64,000 nt of DNA, from the NCBI RefSeq assembly GCF_002729955.1, contig NZ_PBYA01000058.1:28908-92907 (forward strand), in the 5' to 3' direction. Shown piece by piece: positions 24,636-35,916 of this stretch. Below the pieces are notes generated by a model. It had not been told where the DNA came from and did not search any database. It saw only the letters and a program-made list of their open reading frames with translations. The DNA comes from Salinisphaera sp. (GTDB lineage Bacteria > Pseudomonadota > Gammaproteobacteria > Nevskiales > Salinisphaeraceae). How positions within the stretch are numbered: the first letter of the stretch is position 1; every line of letters begins with the position of its first letter. Made by a program: the position numbers and the translations under genes.

Positions 24636-25277
24636 TCAGCCAGGCAGATGCAGCGGCGGCAGGTCGGCCACTTCGCCGTGGGCCAGACGCAGATAGCCGG
24701 CATGCAGCGCGGCCGCGAGATCGGCAATATCCTTGCGCGGGCCGGTATTGATGAGCACGTCATCGGCGAGCGCCAGCCGCTCGGCCCGGCTGTCCTGGGC
24801 GGCGATCATGCGCCGTGCCAGGTCTTCATTGATCTCGTCGCGCGACATGAGTCGGTCCATCTGCACGACCTCGGGCGCATCGACCACCAGTACGCGGTCG
24901 ACCAGATCACGCATGCTCGACTTGGCCAGCAGCGGCACCACCAGCAGGCAGTAGTCGGACTGGGCCGCATCGCGGCGACGGGCCAGTTCTTCGCGAATAC
25001 GCGGATGGGTGATGCGTTCGAGCTCGGCGCGCTGGGCATCGTCGCTAAACACGATTTCGCGCAGGGCACGGCGCCGCAGTCGGCCCTCGTCGTCGACGAT
25101 ATCGGCGCCAAACCGCTCGACGATCTCTGCCAGGGCCGGCTGGCCGGGTTCGACCACATCGCGTGCGACGACATCGGCATCGATAATGGTGACGCCCAGC
25201 CGCTCGAAGGCGCTGGAAACCAAGGACTTGCCGCTGGCGATGCCGCCAGTGAGGCCGACGACGAGACTACTCGGCAT
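24636..25277 (-). CDS. coaE: Dephospho-CoA kinase CoaE
   Basis: Last enzyme of coenzyme A synthesis, phosphorylating the ribose 3'-OH of dephospho-CoA. It has 213 residues with the P-loop GLTGGIASGKS near residue 8, IDADVVARDVVEPGQPAL, and the lid-region block VPLLAKSSMRDLVDRVLVVD. It follows pilD on the same strand after an 85-base gap, a placement shared by many type IV pilus loci. Confidence 0.95.
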   Translation of the reverse strand: MPSSLVVGLTGGIASGKSLVSSAFERLGVTIIDADVVARDVVEPGQPALAEIVERFGADIVDDEGRLRRRALREIVFSDDAQRAELERITHPRIREELARRRDAAQSDYCLLVVPLLAKSSMRDLVDRVLVVDAPEVVQMDRLMSRDEINEDLARRMIAAQDSRAERLALADDVLINTGPRKDIADLAAALHAGYLRLAHGEVADLPPLHLPG

Positions 25278-25362
25278 TTGCTATTTCCTTTGCAGCCGGG
25301 ATACAGCACGCCGGCGCACCGTCCGGGACGACGATGACCCAACCCCTAGCGGCAGCGGGCCG

Positions 25363-26244
25363 CTAGCTCAAACCGGCGAGGGATGAATATGCGGCGCCGA
25401 TTGTATCGCCTGCAACGAGTGTCAGCCAGCCGGCCAGCGCCAGCCAGGGGCCGAACGGCATGGGTTTGCCGCGTTCGAGCAGACCGGTGGCCATGAGCGT
25501 GCCGCCCACAATCGCGCCGGCAAGCGAAGACATCAGCAGCACCATGGGCAGGGCCTGCCAGCCCAGCCACGCGCCGAGCGCGGCGAGCAGCTTGAAGTCG
25601 CCATAGCCCATGCCTTCCTTGCCGGTGGCCAGGCGAAACGCATGAAAAATCAGCCAGAGCACGAGATAGCCGCCGGCCGCACCGAGAATGGCGGTGGCCG
25701 GATCCACCAGCGCAAACCCCGCGTCGTGGCCCAGGCTGAGCAACAGCCCCAGCCAGAGCAGCGGTAGCACCAGCGTGTCGGGCAGCAGCTGGGTCTGCCA
25801 GTCGATCATCGCCGCCGCGATCAGCGTCCAGGTGAATACGAGCGCGAAGCCTGTCACCGGCGTCATGCCGAATACAGCCAGAACCACCACCGCCATCGCG
25901 GCGCTGACGAGTTCTACCGCGGGATACTGCAACGAAATGGGGTGGCTGCAGTTCGCGCACTGGCCGCGTAGCAGCAGGAAGCTGAGTACGGGGATGTTGT
26001 GCCAGGGTTTGATCGGCGTGCCGCAATGCCCACAGGTCGAGCGTGGCTGCGATAGCGAAATACGGCGGGTCGAAAGCGTCGCGACCGGCTGGCCGAGGAT
26101 TTCGGCGGCACTGGCGCGCCATTCGGCCTGCATCATGCGTGGCAGGCGCAGAATGACGACGTTGAGAAAACTGCCGACGACCAAGCCAAATAGCGCCACG
26201 GCGATATAGCAAAAGACCGGCTGTTCGGCGAATAGGGTGTGCAT
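25363..26244 (-). CDS. pilD: Type IV prepilin peptidase/methylase PilD
   Basis: A 293-residue polytopic aspartic protease that cuts and N-methylates type IV prepilins and type II secretion pseudopilins. The zinc tetrad CGHC and CANC is in the first cytoplasmic loop (about residues 73-98). The two catalytic aspartates fall in DWQTQLLPD and GYGDFKLLAALGAW. Seven to eight membrane segments are apparent. It follows pilC with a 49-base gap. An 8-base inverted repeat CTAGCGGC/GCCGCTAG at 25346-25366 covers its stop. Confidence 0.95.
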   Translation of the reverse strand: MHTLFAEQPVFCYIAVALFGLVVGSFLNVVILRLPRMMQAEWRASAAEILGQPVATLSTRRISLSQPRSTCGHCGTPIKPWHNIPVLSFLLLRGQCANCSHPISLQYPAVELVSAAMAVVVLAVFGMTPVTGFALVFTWTLIAAAMIDWQTQLLPDTLVLPLLWLGLLLSLGHDAGFALVDPATAILGAAGGYLVLWLIFHAFRLATGKEGMGYGDFKLLAALGAWLGWQALPMVLLMSSLAGAIVGGTLMATGLLERGKPMPFGPWLALAGWLTLVAGDTIGAAYSSLAGLS

Positions 26245-26293
26245 CGATGTCCGTGCCGGTTGCTGCGGGCGTTGACCGTCGGCCGGGCGAGCG

Positions 26294-27520
26294 TCAGACC
26301 ACCGAGCCGAGCTTGAAGATCGGCAGGTACATGGCGATGACGAGCCCGCCGACCAGAACGCCGATGATTGCCATGATCATGGGTTCGAGCAGCGAGGACA
26401 AGGAATCCACCTGGTTGTCGACCTCGGCCTCGTAGAAATCGGCCACGCGCGAGCACATGGCATCAAGCGAGCCGGATTCTTCGCCAATCGCGACCATCTG
26501 CAGGGCCATGCTCGGAAACAGGCCGGTGTTGTTCATGGCCAGCTGCAACTGTACGCCGGAGGAGACCTGATCGCGCATCTGCAGGATGGCCTCTTCGAAC
26601 ACGATATTGCCGGAAGCGCGAGCGACCGAGTCCATGGCTTCCACCAGCGGCACGCCCGCGGCAAACATGGTCGACAGGGTGCGGGCAAAACGCGCGACCG
26701 CGGCCTTGTAGAGAATATCGCCGATCACGGGCAGCTTGAGCGCCAGCCGATCGTTCATGCGCCTGAATGATCGCGATCGTAATCGCGCCTGGAAAAAGGC
26801 GTAGAAAGCGGCGGCGATGATGCCGATAATCAGCCACCACCAGGCCTGGACCGTTTCCGACAGACTGATGACCAGCAGCGTGAAGGCCGGCAGATCGGCA
26901 CCGAAGCCCTGGAACAGCGACTGGAACTGCGGCACCACGAAATAGAGCAGGATGCCCATGACGATAATCGCGACCACGATCACCGCGCTGGGGTAGAAAA
27001 GCGCCTTGCGCACCTTGGCCTTGATGGCTTCGGTCTTTTCCTTGTAGGTCGCAATCTTGTCGAGCAGGGACTCGAGCGCGCCGGATCGCTCGCCGGCGTC
27101 GACCAGGTTCACGAACAGGTCGTCGAAGTATTTCGGATGACGGGAGAGCGCCTGGGCCAGCGGAATGCCGTCCTCGATATCAGCGCGAATGGCGTCTACC
27201 AGCTCACCCAGCGACGGGTTGTCGGCCCCCTTGGCGATGATCTCCAGCGATTGCACAAGCGGTACGCCGGCGGCCAGCATGGTGGCGAGCTGGCGCGCGA
27301 AAATGGCGATATCGCCGGCCTTGATCTTTTTCTTGCGCTTGCCGCCGAGGCCGAAAATGGTGGTCTGCTTGCGCACGCGAATAGGGTTGATGCCCTGTTT
27401 TCGCAGCGCGACCTTGACCATGGCCTCGTTCGGACCGTCGGTCTGGCCCTTGATGCGTGCGCCGCTTCGATCGGTGCCGATCCAGAAGAAAGTCTGGTTT
27501 TCGCTCATCGTGCTTGCCAT
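26294..27520 (-). CDS. pilC: Type IV pilus inner membrane platform protein PilC
   Basis: A 408-residue T2SSF-family protein that couples the PilB/PilT motors to pilin assembly. It has two homologous cytoplasmic T2SSF domains (about residues 70-195 and 275-395) separated by membrane helices; FARQLATMLAAGVPLVQSL and FARTLSTMFAAGVPLVEAM are the matching repeats. The expected motor gene pilB is not adjacent: only 74 bases separate this gene from pilR. Confidence 0.95.
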   Translation of the reverse strand: MASTMSENQTFFWIGTDRSGARIKGQTDGPNEAMVKVALRKQGINPIRVRKQTTIFGLGGKRKKKIKAGDIAIFARQLATMLAAGVPLVQSLEIIAKGADNPSLGELVDAIRADIEDGIPLAQALSRHPKYFDDLFVNLVDAGERSGALESLLDKIATYKEKTEAIKAKVRKALFYPSAVIVVAIIVMGILLYFVVPQFQSLFQGFGADLPAFTLLVISLSETVQAWWWLIIGIIAAAFYAFFQARLRSRSFRRMNDRLALKLPVIGDILYKAAVARFARTLSTMFAAGVPLVEAMDSVARASGNIVFEEAILQMRDQVSSGVQLQLAMNNTGLFPSMALQMVAIGEESGSLDAMCSRVADFYEAEVDNQVDSLSSLLEPMIMAIIGVLVGGLVIAMYLPIFKLGSVV

Positions 27521-27594
27521 GTTGCCCCGTACCGCTAGCCGTCAGTAATCGGCGTCCCCTGTGCCGCATAACGCTTTATCGGCGGCCGCGGCTA

Positions 27595-29005
<1,411 letters not shown>

Positions 29006-29019
<14 letters not shown>

Positions 29020-30649
29020 TGACGTTGCTTGGCATGGGCGATGCGGGGGTCGGAGCGGGCGATGTGCGTCTGGGGGCGAATACGATACGAAAGCAGGCTC
29101 CGCCGGAATGTGCAACCGGCACAAGCTGGGCGCCGTTGGCGTCGCACAGCTCGGCGGCGATATGCAGCCCCAGGCCGGTGCCTTCGCGGGTGGTGGTAAA
29201 GAACGGTTCCAGGATCTGGTTGAAAATGGTCTCGTCTATGCCCGGGCCGTTGTCGCAAACGTCCAGGCAGAACCGGTCGCTACGATTGCGGTGCCCGCTC
29301 AGATGTATCGTGAGCACGACGCCATCGCGACGTGCATAGGCCTTGGCATTATCCCAGAGATTGAACAGCACCTGACGCAGGTGATCAGGATCGAATTCGA
29401 CCTGCAGCTGCGGGTCGATGGCTTCCACGTCGAAATCCGGCGAATCATCGTCGAAGGTGAGGTAATCCTCGATCGCATCGTCCAGCCAGTTCGACAGGGC
29501 GAGTGTACGCCGCGACGTCTGCGAACGTCGTGACAGCCCGAGCACGCTGTTGATGATGCCGTCGATGCGGCGCGTATGCCGATGGATGATGGCCAGCATC
29601 CGGTTGTCGTCCGGGCCCAGCGACGGCGACTCGGCCAGCAGCTGGCCGGCGTGACTGATTGCGCCGAGTGGGTTGCGGATCTCGTGGGCGATACTGGCGG
29701 ACAGACGGCCGATCGACATCAGCTTGAGCTGCTGGGCCTGCTCGTTCTGGCGCAGCGCATCCTCCAGGAAGATGAGCGCGCCGGCGCGGTCGTTGTCGCC
29801 CAGCATCGAAAAGACCGGCAGCAAGGCGTGCGAGCCCGCGCGGATGATTTCGCTCGCCGCGGGGTTGTGCGCCGACCACTGCGACAGCGCGCTATCCAGC
29901 GCGGGCGACAGTCGCGCCAGCGCGCGCCCGGCATGCGAGCGCTCGTCGAGCTCCAGCAGGCGGATGGCGGCGTCGTTGATCAGCTGTACCTGACGCCGGC
30001 CGTTGACGACCACGACGCCGACTTCCATCTGTTCAATGATGTGGCGATTGAGTGCGGCCAGGTCGCGCACCTCGCTGGCGCGTTCGGCAGCCAGCGCCTC
30101 GCTTTCACGCACGCGCAGCGCCAGCCAGTGGGCAACCCCGGCGGTGATGAAGAACACCCCGCCCAGGATGCCCGCTTGCACGAACTCGGCGTGGCCGCCC
30201 GGCAGCTGCAGCGCGCGCCAGGTCTCCTGGCCGAGGATGCCGAGCGCGGCGCATGCGGCCAGCAGCGTGGCCACGCGACTGGGCAGCAACATGCCCGCCG
30301 CTGCCACCGGCGTGATCAAGAGCATGCCCAGTCCGCCGGACACCCCGCTGCCGGCAAGGGTGAGGGCAGTGAATACGACGATATCCACCGCGCAGGCCAC
30401 CACGACCTGTATCCGCAGCGCCGGTTTGCGCAGCAGCGCCGCCACCAGGCCCAGTGCGCAGAGGGCCAGATACAGCAACGAAGTCATGCGAAATGCGTCG
30501 GGCAGTTCGACATCGAACATGCCCTCGGCGGCGCCGAACAACAGGGCCCCGACCAGCCCGAAGCTGATCAGGCTGCGATACATGTTCAGCGTGGTGATCG
30601 CCCGCCAGTCTTCGGCATGACGGATCAGCCCACCGGCGCGTGTGCCCAT
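29006..30649 (-). CDS. pilS: Type IV pilus sensor histidine kinase PilS
   Basis: Membrane sensor kinase, 547 residues from ATG 30649. About six N-terminal membrane helices are followed by a PAS-like region and the HisKA motif ASIAHEIRNPL with phosphoacceptor His322. The ATPase domain shows LFNLWDNAKAY, DNGPGID and GTGLGLHIAAEL. It phosphorylates PilR. An ATG 39 bases earlier is in frame, but 30649 makes a one-base TGATG overlap with the upstream small gene, so I prefer it. Confidence 0.9.
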
Positions 30650-30894
30650 CAACGAGGGTCGCGGTCGCGCGGTCTGTGCGCGCTGCAATTGGCATCGTTA
30701 CAGATCGGCGCGCCGTTTGCGTCCTCGTCGGCAAGCGCCAGCGGCAGATGTACGCCGCAACGGCTGCAACGCACCGTCTTCTCGAAGCGCGGCGGCTTGG
30801 ATTCGTGCTGCGAGGCGCGACGCGGGCCGAGCAGCTGTCTGACCACGAGCCAGCCGAGGCCAATTAATAGAAGAAGTCCGAGCAGACGTGCCAT
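30649..30894 (-). CDS. PP0621 family membrane-anchored protein
   Basis: An 81-residue protein. Residues 1-22 form one N-terminal membrane helix (ARLLGLLLLIGLGWLVVRQLL). The rest is a small cytoplasmic zinc-ribbon-like part with CSRCGVHLPLA and a later CNDANC, four cysteines in all. The PP0621 family is usually found upstream of pilS and has no established function. Here the stop overlaps the pilS start by one base, so the two are likely co-translated. A link to PilS sensing is a guess from context. Confidence 0.72.
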   Translation of the reverse strand: MARLLGLLLLIGLGWLVVRQLLGPRRASQHESKPPRFEKTVRCSRCGVHLPLALADEDANGAPICNDANCSAHRPRDRDPR

Positions 30895-31065
30895 GGCGTG
30901 AAATCGACCGAGAAAAGCCGCGATTGATTGCGTCGCCATCATACGTTAGGAATGCGAATGCCGCCGAGTCGCTGCGCGCGGCTCGCATGCAAAGTTGTCG
31001 CGTCGAAGTTCAAGAGCGACAATGCGCAGCATCTCGACGAATTGATTCTGCAAAAAGGCGATTCC

Positions 31066-32229
31066 ATGAACGTTCACGAATATCAGGCCAAGGAAATCTT
31101 TGCGCGCTACGGCGTACCTGCCGGCGAAGGCAAGGTCGCAGCGTCCGCGGATGAGGCGGTCGAAGCCGCTAAATCGCTCGGCGGCGACAAATGGGTGGTC
31201 AAGGCCCAGGTGCATGCCGGCGGCCGCGGCAAGGCCGGCGGTGTGAAGATCTGTTCCAGCGTGGACGAGGTCAAGCAGGCCGCGGCCGACATGATCGGCG
31301 GCGAGCTCAAGACCAAGCAGACCGGCGATGTCGGCCTGCCGATCAACTCGGTCTATGTCGAAAAGCCGGCCGATATCGAGTCCGAGCTGTATCTGTCGGT
31401 GCTGGTCGATCGCGCCACGCGCCGCGTGACCTTCATCGCCTCGCCCGAAGGCGGCATGGATATCGAGGAGGTGGCCGAGTCCACCCCCGAAAAGATCACC
31501 CAGGTCGCGATTCATCCGGCCGCCGGTTTCCAGGCCTATCAGGGCCGCCAGCTCGGTTTCTTCCTGGGCCTGGACAAGAAGCAGGTCGGCGAATTCGTGA
31601 AGGTCATGAAGGGCCTGTACGAAATGTTCGTTGAATGCGACGCCTCGCTGGTCGAGATCAACCCGCTGGTCACCACCAAGCAGGGTGGTCTGGTCGCCCT
31701 AGACGGCAAGCTCAACTTCGACGACAACGCGCTGTTCCGGCACAAGGAGTTCGCCGACATGCGCGATCTCAGCCAGGAAAACGAGCGCGAAGCCCAGGCC
31801 GCCGAGCACGATCTGAACTACATCCAGCTCGACGGCAACATCGGCTGCATGGTCAACGGTGCCGGCCTGGCCATGGGCACCATGGATCTGGTCAAGCTGC
31901 ATGGCGGCGAGCCGGCCAACTTCCTGGACGTGGGCGGCGGTGCCACCACCGAGCGCGTCACCGAGGCGTTCAAGCTGATTACCGCCGGCGAAGGCGTGAA
32001 GGCGATTCTGGTCAACATCTTCGGCGGCATCGTGCGCTGTGATCTGATTGCCGAAGGCATCATCACCGCGGCCAAGGATGTCGGCATCAACGTGCCGGTG
32101 GTCGTGCGCCTGGAAGGCACCAACGCCGAAGAGGGCCGCAAGCTGCTCGAGGAGAGCGACTTCGATCTCATCGCCGCTCAGGACCTGACCGACGCCGCCA
32201 AGAAGGTCGTCGCCGAGGCCAAGGGCTAA
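31066..32229 (+). CDS. sucC: Succinyl-CoA synthetase beta subunit SucC
   Basis: ADP-forming succinate-CoA ligase beta chain of the TCA cycle, 387 residues (E. coli has 388) from ATG 31066. It opens with [17 protein letters not shown], followed by ATP-grasp elements [17 protein letters not shown] and the C-terminal CoA-ligase block [16 protein letters not shown]. Upstream a 7-base inverted repeat TTGTCGC/GCGACAA (30995-31022) precedes the start. sucD follows after 54 bases. Confidence 0.96.
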   Translation: MNVHEYQAKEIFARYGVPAGEGKVAASADEAVEAAKSLGGDKWVVKAQVHAGGRGKAGGVKICSSVDEVKQAAADMIGGELKTKQTGDVGLPINSVYVEKPADIESELYLSVLVDRATRRVTFIASPEGGMDIEEVAESTPEKITQVAIHPAAGFQAYQGRQLGFFLGLDKKQVGEFVKVMKGLYEMFVECDASLVEINPLVTTKQGGLVALDGKLNFDDNALFRHKEFADMRDLSQENEREAQAAEHDLNYIQLDGNIGCMVNGAGLAMGTMDLVKLHGGEPANFLDVGGGATTERVTEAFKLITAGEGVKAILVNIFGGIVRCDLIAEGIITAAKDVGINVPVVVRLEGTNAEEGRKLLEESDFDLIAAQDLTDAAKKVVAEAKG

Positions 32230-32283
32230 GCCCGGCCCGCCGATCGATCTTTCAACGAACACGCTTTAGACCAGGATCAACTC

Positions 32284-33153
32284 ATGAGCATTCTCGTCAA
32301 TAACGACACCAAACTCATCGTCCAGGGCTTCACCGGCTCCCAGGGCACCTTTCATTCCGAACAGTGCATCGCCTACGGCACCAACATCGTGGGCGGCGTG
32401 ACCCCCGGCCGCGGCGGCGAAACCCATCTAGACCGTCCGGTGTTCAACACCTGTGCGGATGCGGTCGCCGAAACCGGCGCCAACGCCACCATGATCTACG
32501 TGCCGGCCCCGTTCGCGGCCGATGCGATTCTCGAAGCCGAAGCCGCCGGCATCGAAACCATCATCTGTATCACCGAGCATATTCCGGTCATGGACATGCT
32601 CAAGGTGCGCTCGGTGCTGGACGAGTCCAACTCCGTGCTGATCGGCCCGAACTGCCCCGGTGTGATCACCCCCGGCGAATGCAAGATCGGCATCATGCCT
32701 GCGCATATCCACAAGAAGGGCAAGATCGGCATCGTCTCGCGCTCTGGCACGCTGACTTATGAAGCGGTCTTCCAGACGACCAACATCGGCCTCGGCCAGT
32801 CCACGTGCGTGGGCATCGGCGGCGATCCGATCCACGGCCTGGACTTCATCGACGTGCTCGAGATGTTCGAAAACGACGACCAGACCGAAGGCGTTGTGAT
32901 GGTGGGCGAAATCGGCGGTACCGCCGAGGAAGAGGCTGCCGAGTTCATCAAGAACAACATGAAGAAGCCGGTCGTGGCCTATATCGCCGGCGTGACCGCG
33001 CCCCCCGGCAAGCGCATGGGCCATGCCGGTGCCATCATCTCCGGCGGCAAGGGCACGGCCGACGACAAGTTCGAAGCACTGGAAGCCGCCGGTGTGGCCA
33101 CCGTGCGTTCGACCGCCGAAATCGGCAGCAAGATGGAAGAAATCCTGGGCTGA
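32284..33153 (+). CDS. sucD: Succinyl-CoA synthetase alpha subunit SucD
   Basis: Alpha chain carrying the phosphohistidine, 289 residues as in E. coli. The CoA-binding Rossmann part has [15 protein letters not shown] and [14 protein letters not shown], and the block [19 protein letters not shown] follows. The active-site histidine lies in [17 protein letters not shown] near residue 244-246. It pairs with sucC upstream, and an intrinsic terminator follows. Confidence 0.96.
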   Translation: MSILVNNDTKLIVQGFTGSQGTFHSEQCIAYGTNIVGGVTPGRGGETHLDRPVFNTCADAVAETGANATMIYVPAPFAADAILEAEAAGIETIICITEHIPVMDMLKVRSVLDESNSVLIGPNCPGVITPGECKIGIMPAHIHKKGKIGIVSRSGTLTYEAVFQTTNIGLGQSTCVGIGGDPIHGLDFIDVLEMFENDDQTEGVVMVGEIGGTAEEEAAEFIKNNMKKPVVAYIAGVTAPPGKRMGHAGAIISGGKGTADDKFEALEAAGVATVRSTAEIGSKMEEILG

Positions 33154-33191
33154 TCGATGCATTGATTGCATCGTCATCCGCTGGATGATCG

Positions 33192-33226
33192 AAGCCGGCG
33201 TCCGCTCCTGCGGCGCCGGCTTTTTT
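33192..33226 (+). terminator. Intrinsic terminator of sucCD
   Basis: AAGCCGGCG (33192-33200) pairs with CGCCGGCTT (33214-33222), giving a 9-base stem, followed by a run of T through 33226. It lies 38 bases after the sucD stop and separates sucCD from the GFA-type gene. Confidence 0.85.
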
Positions 33227-33443
33227 GTGGGTGATAGTTATGGACATTTGCTGCGTGTCGTGGCCGCTAACCTAAAGGGCCGCCAACTCGTGGAAGTCGA
33301 CAGCCCGGTGTGAATGCCATTCGATTTCAAAACGAACGGCTCGCAGCCAAATGACACCCGCGAGAATCACGATGTAGACGTTATAGAGTTACACATTGCA
33401 TACATGCTCGAATGAGCCGACAGTTCAATTGAGCACAATCGAA

Positions 33444-33872
33444 ATGAGCAAGACCTACGAACTCAGCTGCGACTGCGGCCATGTGACCATGACCGCGTAC
33501 GACCAGCCGAAGCTGTCGCTGCACTGCCACTGCGGCAGCTGTCGGGATCTGTACAACGTGGATGTGCTGTCGGCCACCGGCTGGGCGCATGAGAATGTCG
33601 ATCTGCCGGACGAATCCAAGCTGTTTGTGCACAAGGTCGACGGCAAGCAGATGACGCGCTATGGCTGCCCGAAATGCGGCCTGACCCTGTACGGCGTGCA
33701 CAAGCCGGGTATCCCCGTGATCCCGCACGGGCTGTTCCGCAAAGCCAACGGCGGCACGCTGCCGCAAGAGCTGGCGCCCACGCTGCATCTGTTCTATCGC
33801 GAGCGGGTGCTCGATATCAACGATGAACTGGACAAATGCGACGACGGCTCGGCGGTGGGTTTGAGCGGCTGA
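33444..33872 (+). CDS. GFA/CENP-V family zinc protein
   Basis: A 142-residue protein of the GFA family, named for glutathione-dependent formaldehyde-activating enzyme. Zinc cysteines are in place: CDCG near residue 9, CHCGSC near 30, and CPKCG near 77. Members bind S-hydroxymethylglutathione or related adducts; most have no proven substrate. ATG 33444 is preferred over an in-frame ATG 48 bases earlier because the fold starts directly after it. The upstream 33230-33440 stretch is visibly less GC-rich than its surroundings. Confidence 0.8.
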   Translation: MSKTYELSCDCGHVTMTAYDQPKLSLHCHCGSCRDLYNVDVLSATGWAHENVDLPDESKLFVHKVDGKQMTRYGCPKCGLTLYGVHKPGIPVIPHGLFRKANGGTLPQELAPTLHLFYRERVLDINDELDKCDDGSAVGLSG

Positions 33873-34014
33873 ATCGGGCCGACCCGGCGGGCTGGGCTGC
33901 CAGGGTGGTGGCGAACGGGTCACAAGCGCGAGGCGCTGGCGTATCCTTGGCAACTGTCATGTACAGCGCGCCGCACGAACGGAAGTCGGCACGCGTCGAG
34001 GAGTTGAATACGGC

Positions 34015-35640
34015 ATGGGCGAATCTTCGCTACGTATCGCACTGGCCCAGCTCAATGTCTGGGTGGGCGATATCGAGGGCAATGCACGCCAGATGATCGA
34101 GGCCGCTGCCACCGCGCGCGATCGCGATGGCGCCGACATCGTGGCCTTTCCGGAAATGGCATTGCTGGGCTATCCGCCGGACGATCTGTTGCTGCGGCGC
34201 GGACTGCCCGGCGCCATCGAATCCGCGTTGGCGTTGCTTACCGAGCGGCTGGCCGGCATTACCGCCATCGTTGGCTATCCCGAGTATGTCGACGACGTCA
34301 TCTATAACGCCGCCGTGGTGATTCGCGACGGTGAGCGTATTGCCCACTACCGCAAGCAGTGCCTGCCCAACTACGGGGTGTTCGACGAACGCCGGCATTA
34401 TCGCGCCGGCGAGTCGCCCTGCATATTCGAGCTGGACTCGCATCGTGTCGGCGTGACCATCTGTGAGGATATCTGGGAGCAGGGGCCCGCCGCCCAGGCC
34501 AAGGCGGCCGGTGCCGAGGTGCTCATCAACCTCAACGCCTCGCCGTTTCATGTCGAGAAGCAGGCCGAGCGCGAGGGCCTGCTGGCCAAGCGCGCCCAGG
34601 CGAATGATCTGGCCATCTGCTACGTAAACTGTGTCGGGGGCCAGGACGAGCTGGTATTCGACGGTCGTTCCTGCGCGGTGGACCGTTCCGGCCAGCTGAC
34701 GCTGCGTGCGCCGGCGTTCGAATCGGGCGTTTTTTGTGTTGATACGCAGGCGCAGTCTGGTACGCAAGGCGCCCCCTCGATCGTGGCCGAGGAATCCGAC
34801 GAAGCGCTGGTCTATGACGCCCTGGTGCGCGCGACCCGCGATTATGTCGATCGCAACGGCTTTCCGGGTGCATTGATCGGCGCTTCCGGCGGCATCGATT
34901 CGGCCCTGGCGATGGCGATTGCCGCAGATGCCCTGGGCGGCGAGCGGGTCTGGGCGGTGTCGATGCCGTCGCGCTACACGGCCGATATCAGCAACGTGGA
35001 TGCGGCCGAGCAGGCCGAGCGCATGGGCGTGAAATACGACGAACTGCCGATCGAAGCCGGCTTTACTGCGCTGCTGGATACGCTCGCACCGCTGTTTGGC
35101 GATCGCGAGCCGGATACGGCCGAAGAGAACCTGCAGTCGCGCATTCGCGGCGCGTTGCTGATGTCGCTATCGAACAAGTTCGGCCACGTGGTGCTGGCCA
35201 CCGGCAACAAGTCGGAGATGGCGGTCGGCTATGCCACGCTTTATGGCGATATGTGTGGCGGCTTTGCGCCGCTCAAGGATGTCTACAAGACCTGGGTCTA
35301 TCGGCTCGCCAAGTTTCGTAATACCCGCAGCGACGTGATACCGGAACGGGTGATTACGCGCCCGCCGTCGGCAGAACTGCGTGCCGATCAGGCCGATACC
35401 GATACGCTGCCCGAGTACGACGTGCTCGACCCGATCATCGAAGCCTATGTCGAGCAGGCGGAATCGATCGAGGGTATCTGCGAGCGTGGCTTTGCCGAAG
35501 AGGATGTGCGTCAGGTCGCGGGCCTGATTCGGCGCAACGAATACAAGCGCCGTCAGGCCGCCCCCGGGCCGAAGGTCACCCGACGCGCCTTTGGCCGCGA
35601 CCGGCGCTATCCGATTACCGCGGTTTACGGCGACCTTTAG
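34015..35640 (+). CDS. nadE: Glutamine-dependent NAD+ synthetase
   Basis: A 541-residue two-domain enzyme that amidates nicotinic acid adenine dinucleotide. The N-terminal nitrilase-type glutaminase has the Glu in FPEMALLGYPPDD, the Lys in YRKQCLPNYGVFDE and the Cys in VTICEDIWEQG. The C-terminal synthetase has the PP-loop GASGGIDSALAMA near residue 288 and LATGNKSEMAVGYATLYGD. It carries its own amidase, so it does not need free ammonia. Length fits the bacterial two-domain type. Confidence 0.95.
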   Translation: MGESSLRIALAQLNVWVGDIEGNARQMIEAAATARDRDGADIVAFPEMALLGYPPDDLLLRRGLPGAIESALALLTERLAGITAIVGYPEYVDDVIYNAAVVIRDGERIAHYRKQCLPNYGVFDERRHYRAGESPCIFELDSHRVGVTICEDIWEQGPAAQAKAAGAEVLINLNASPFHVEKQAEREGLLAKRAQANDLAICYVNCVGGQDELVFDGRSCAVDRSGQLTLRAPAFESGVFCVDTQAQSGTQGAPSIVAEESDEALVYDALVRATRDYVDRNGFPGALIGASGGIDSALAMAIAADALGGERVWAVSMPSRYTADISNVDAAEQAERMGVKYDELPIEAGFTALLDTLAPLFGDREPDTAEENLQSRIRGALLMSLSNKFGHVVLATGNKSEMAVGYATLYGDMCGGFAPLKDVYKTWVYRLAKFRNTRSDVIPERVITRPPSAELRADQADTDTLPEYDVLDPIIEAYVEQAESIEGICERGFAEEDVRQVAGLIRRNEYKRRQAAPGPKVTRRAFGRDRRYPITAVYGDL

Positions 35641-35645
35641 GGAAG

Positions 35646-35850
35646 CTCTGCATAACCTCTCGGGGGCGCGTTCGAGTTCTCACAGATGTCTTGCCGCGGC
35701 GTCTGTGAGGCCGAACCCTTTAGCCGCCGGCGCTTTGCGCGCGTGATCGGCGTCAGTGTCCGCTACTGTGCAATGAGCACGTTCTGAGCTCGCACATCGT
35801 CTTCAGGCACGCGCAAAGCACACGGCGCGACCGCGACAGGTTATGCAGAG
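35646..35850. repeat. Palindromic element with 13-base terminal inverted repeats (MITE-like)
   Basis: CTCTGCATAACCT at 35646-35658 is repeated as its exact reverse complement at 35838-35850. Inside lie a hairpin, CTCACAGA (35679-35686) with TCTGTGAG (35702-35709), and a second nested pair CTTTGCGC near 35733 and GCGCAAAG near 35811. No open frame spans it. It begins five bases after the nadE stop. No clear target duplication is seen. A non-autonomous transposon relic or a REP-like element are both possible. Confidence 0.6.
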
Positions 35851-35879
35851 GCGCCGGGCACTGGCGAACGCAAGGGATT

Positions 35880-35907
35880 CCGGCAGCGGCTGGAACACCG
35901 CTGCCGG
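35880..35907 (-). terminator. Hairpin after bamD
   Basis: CCGGCAGCGG (35880-35889) pairs with CCGCTGCCGG (35898-35907), a perfect 10-base stem with an 8-base loop, ten bases beyond the bamD stop on the minus strand. No U-run follows, so termination may be partial or Rho-assisted. Confidence 0.55.
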
Positions 35908-35916
35908 GCCACGCGA

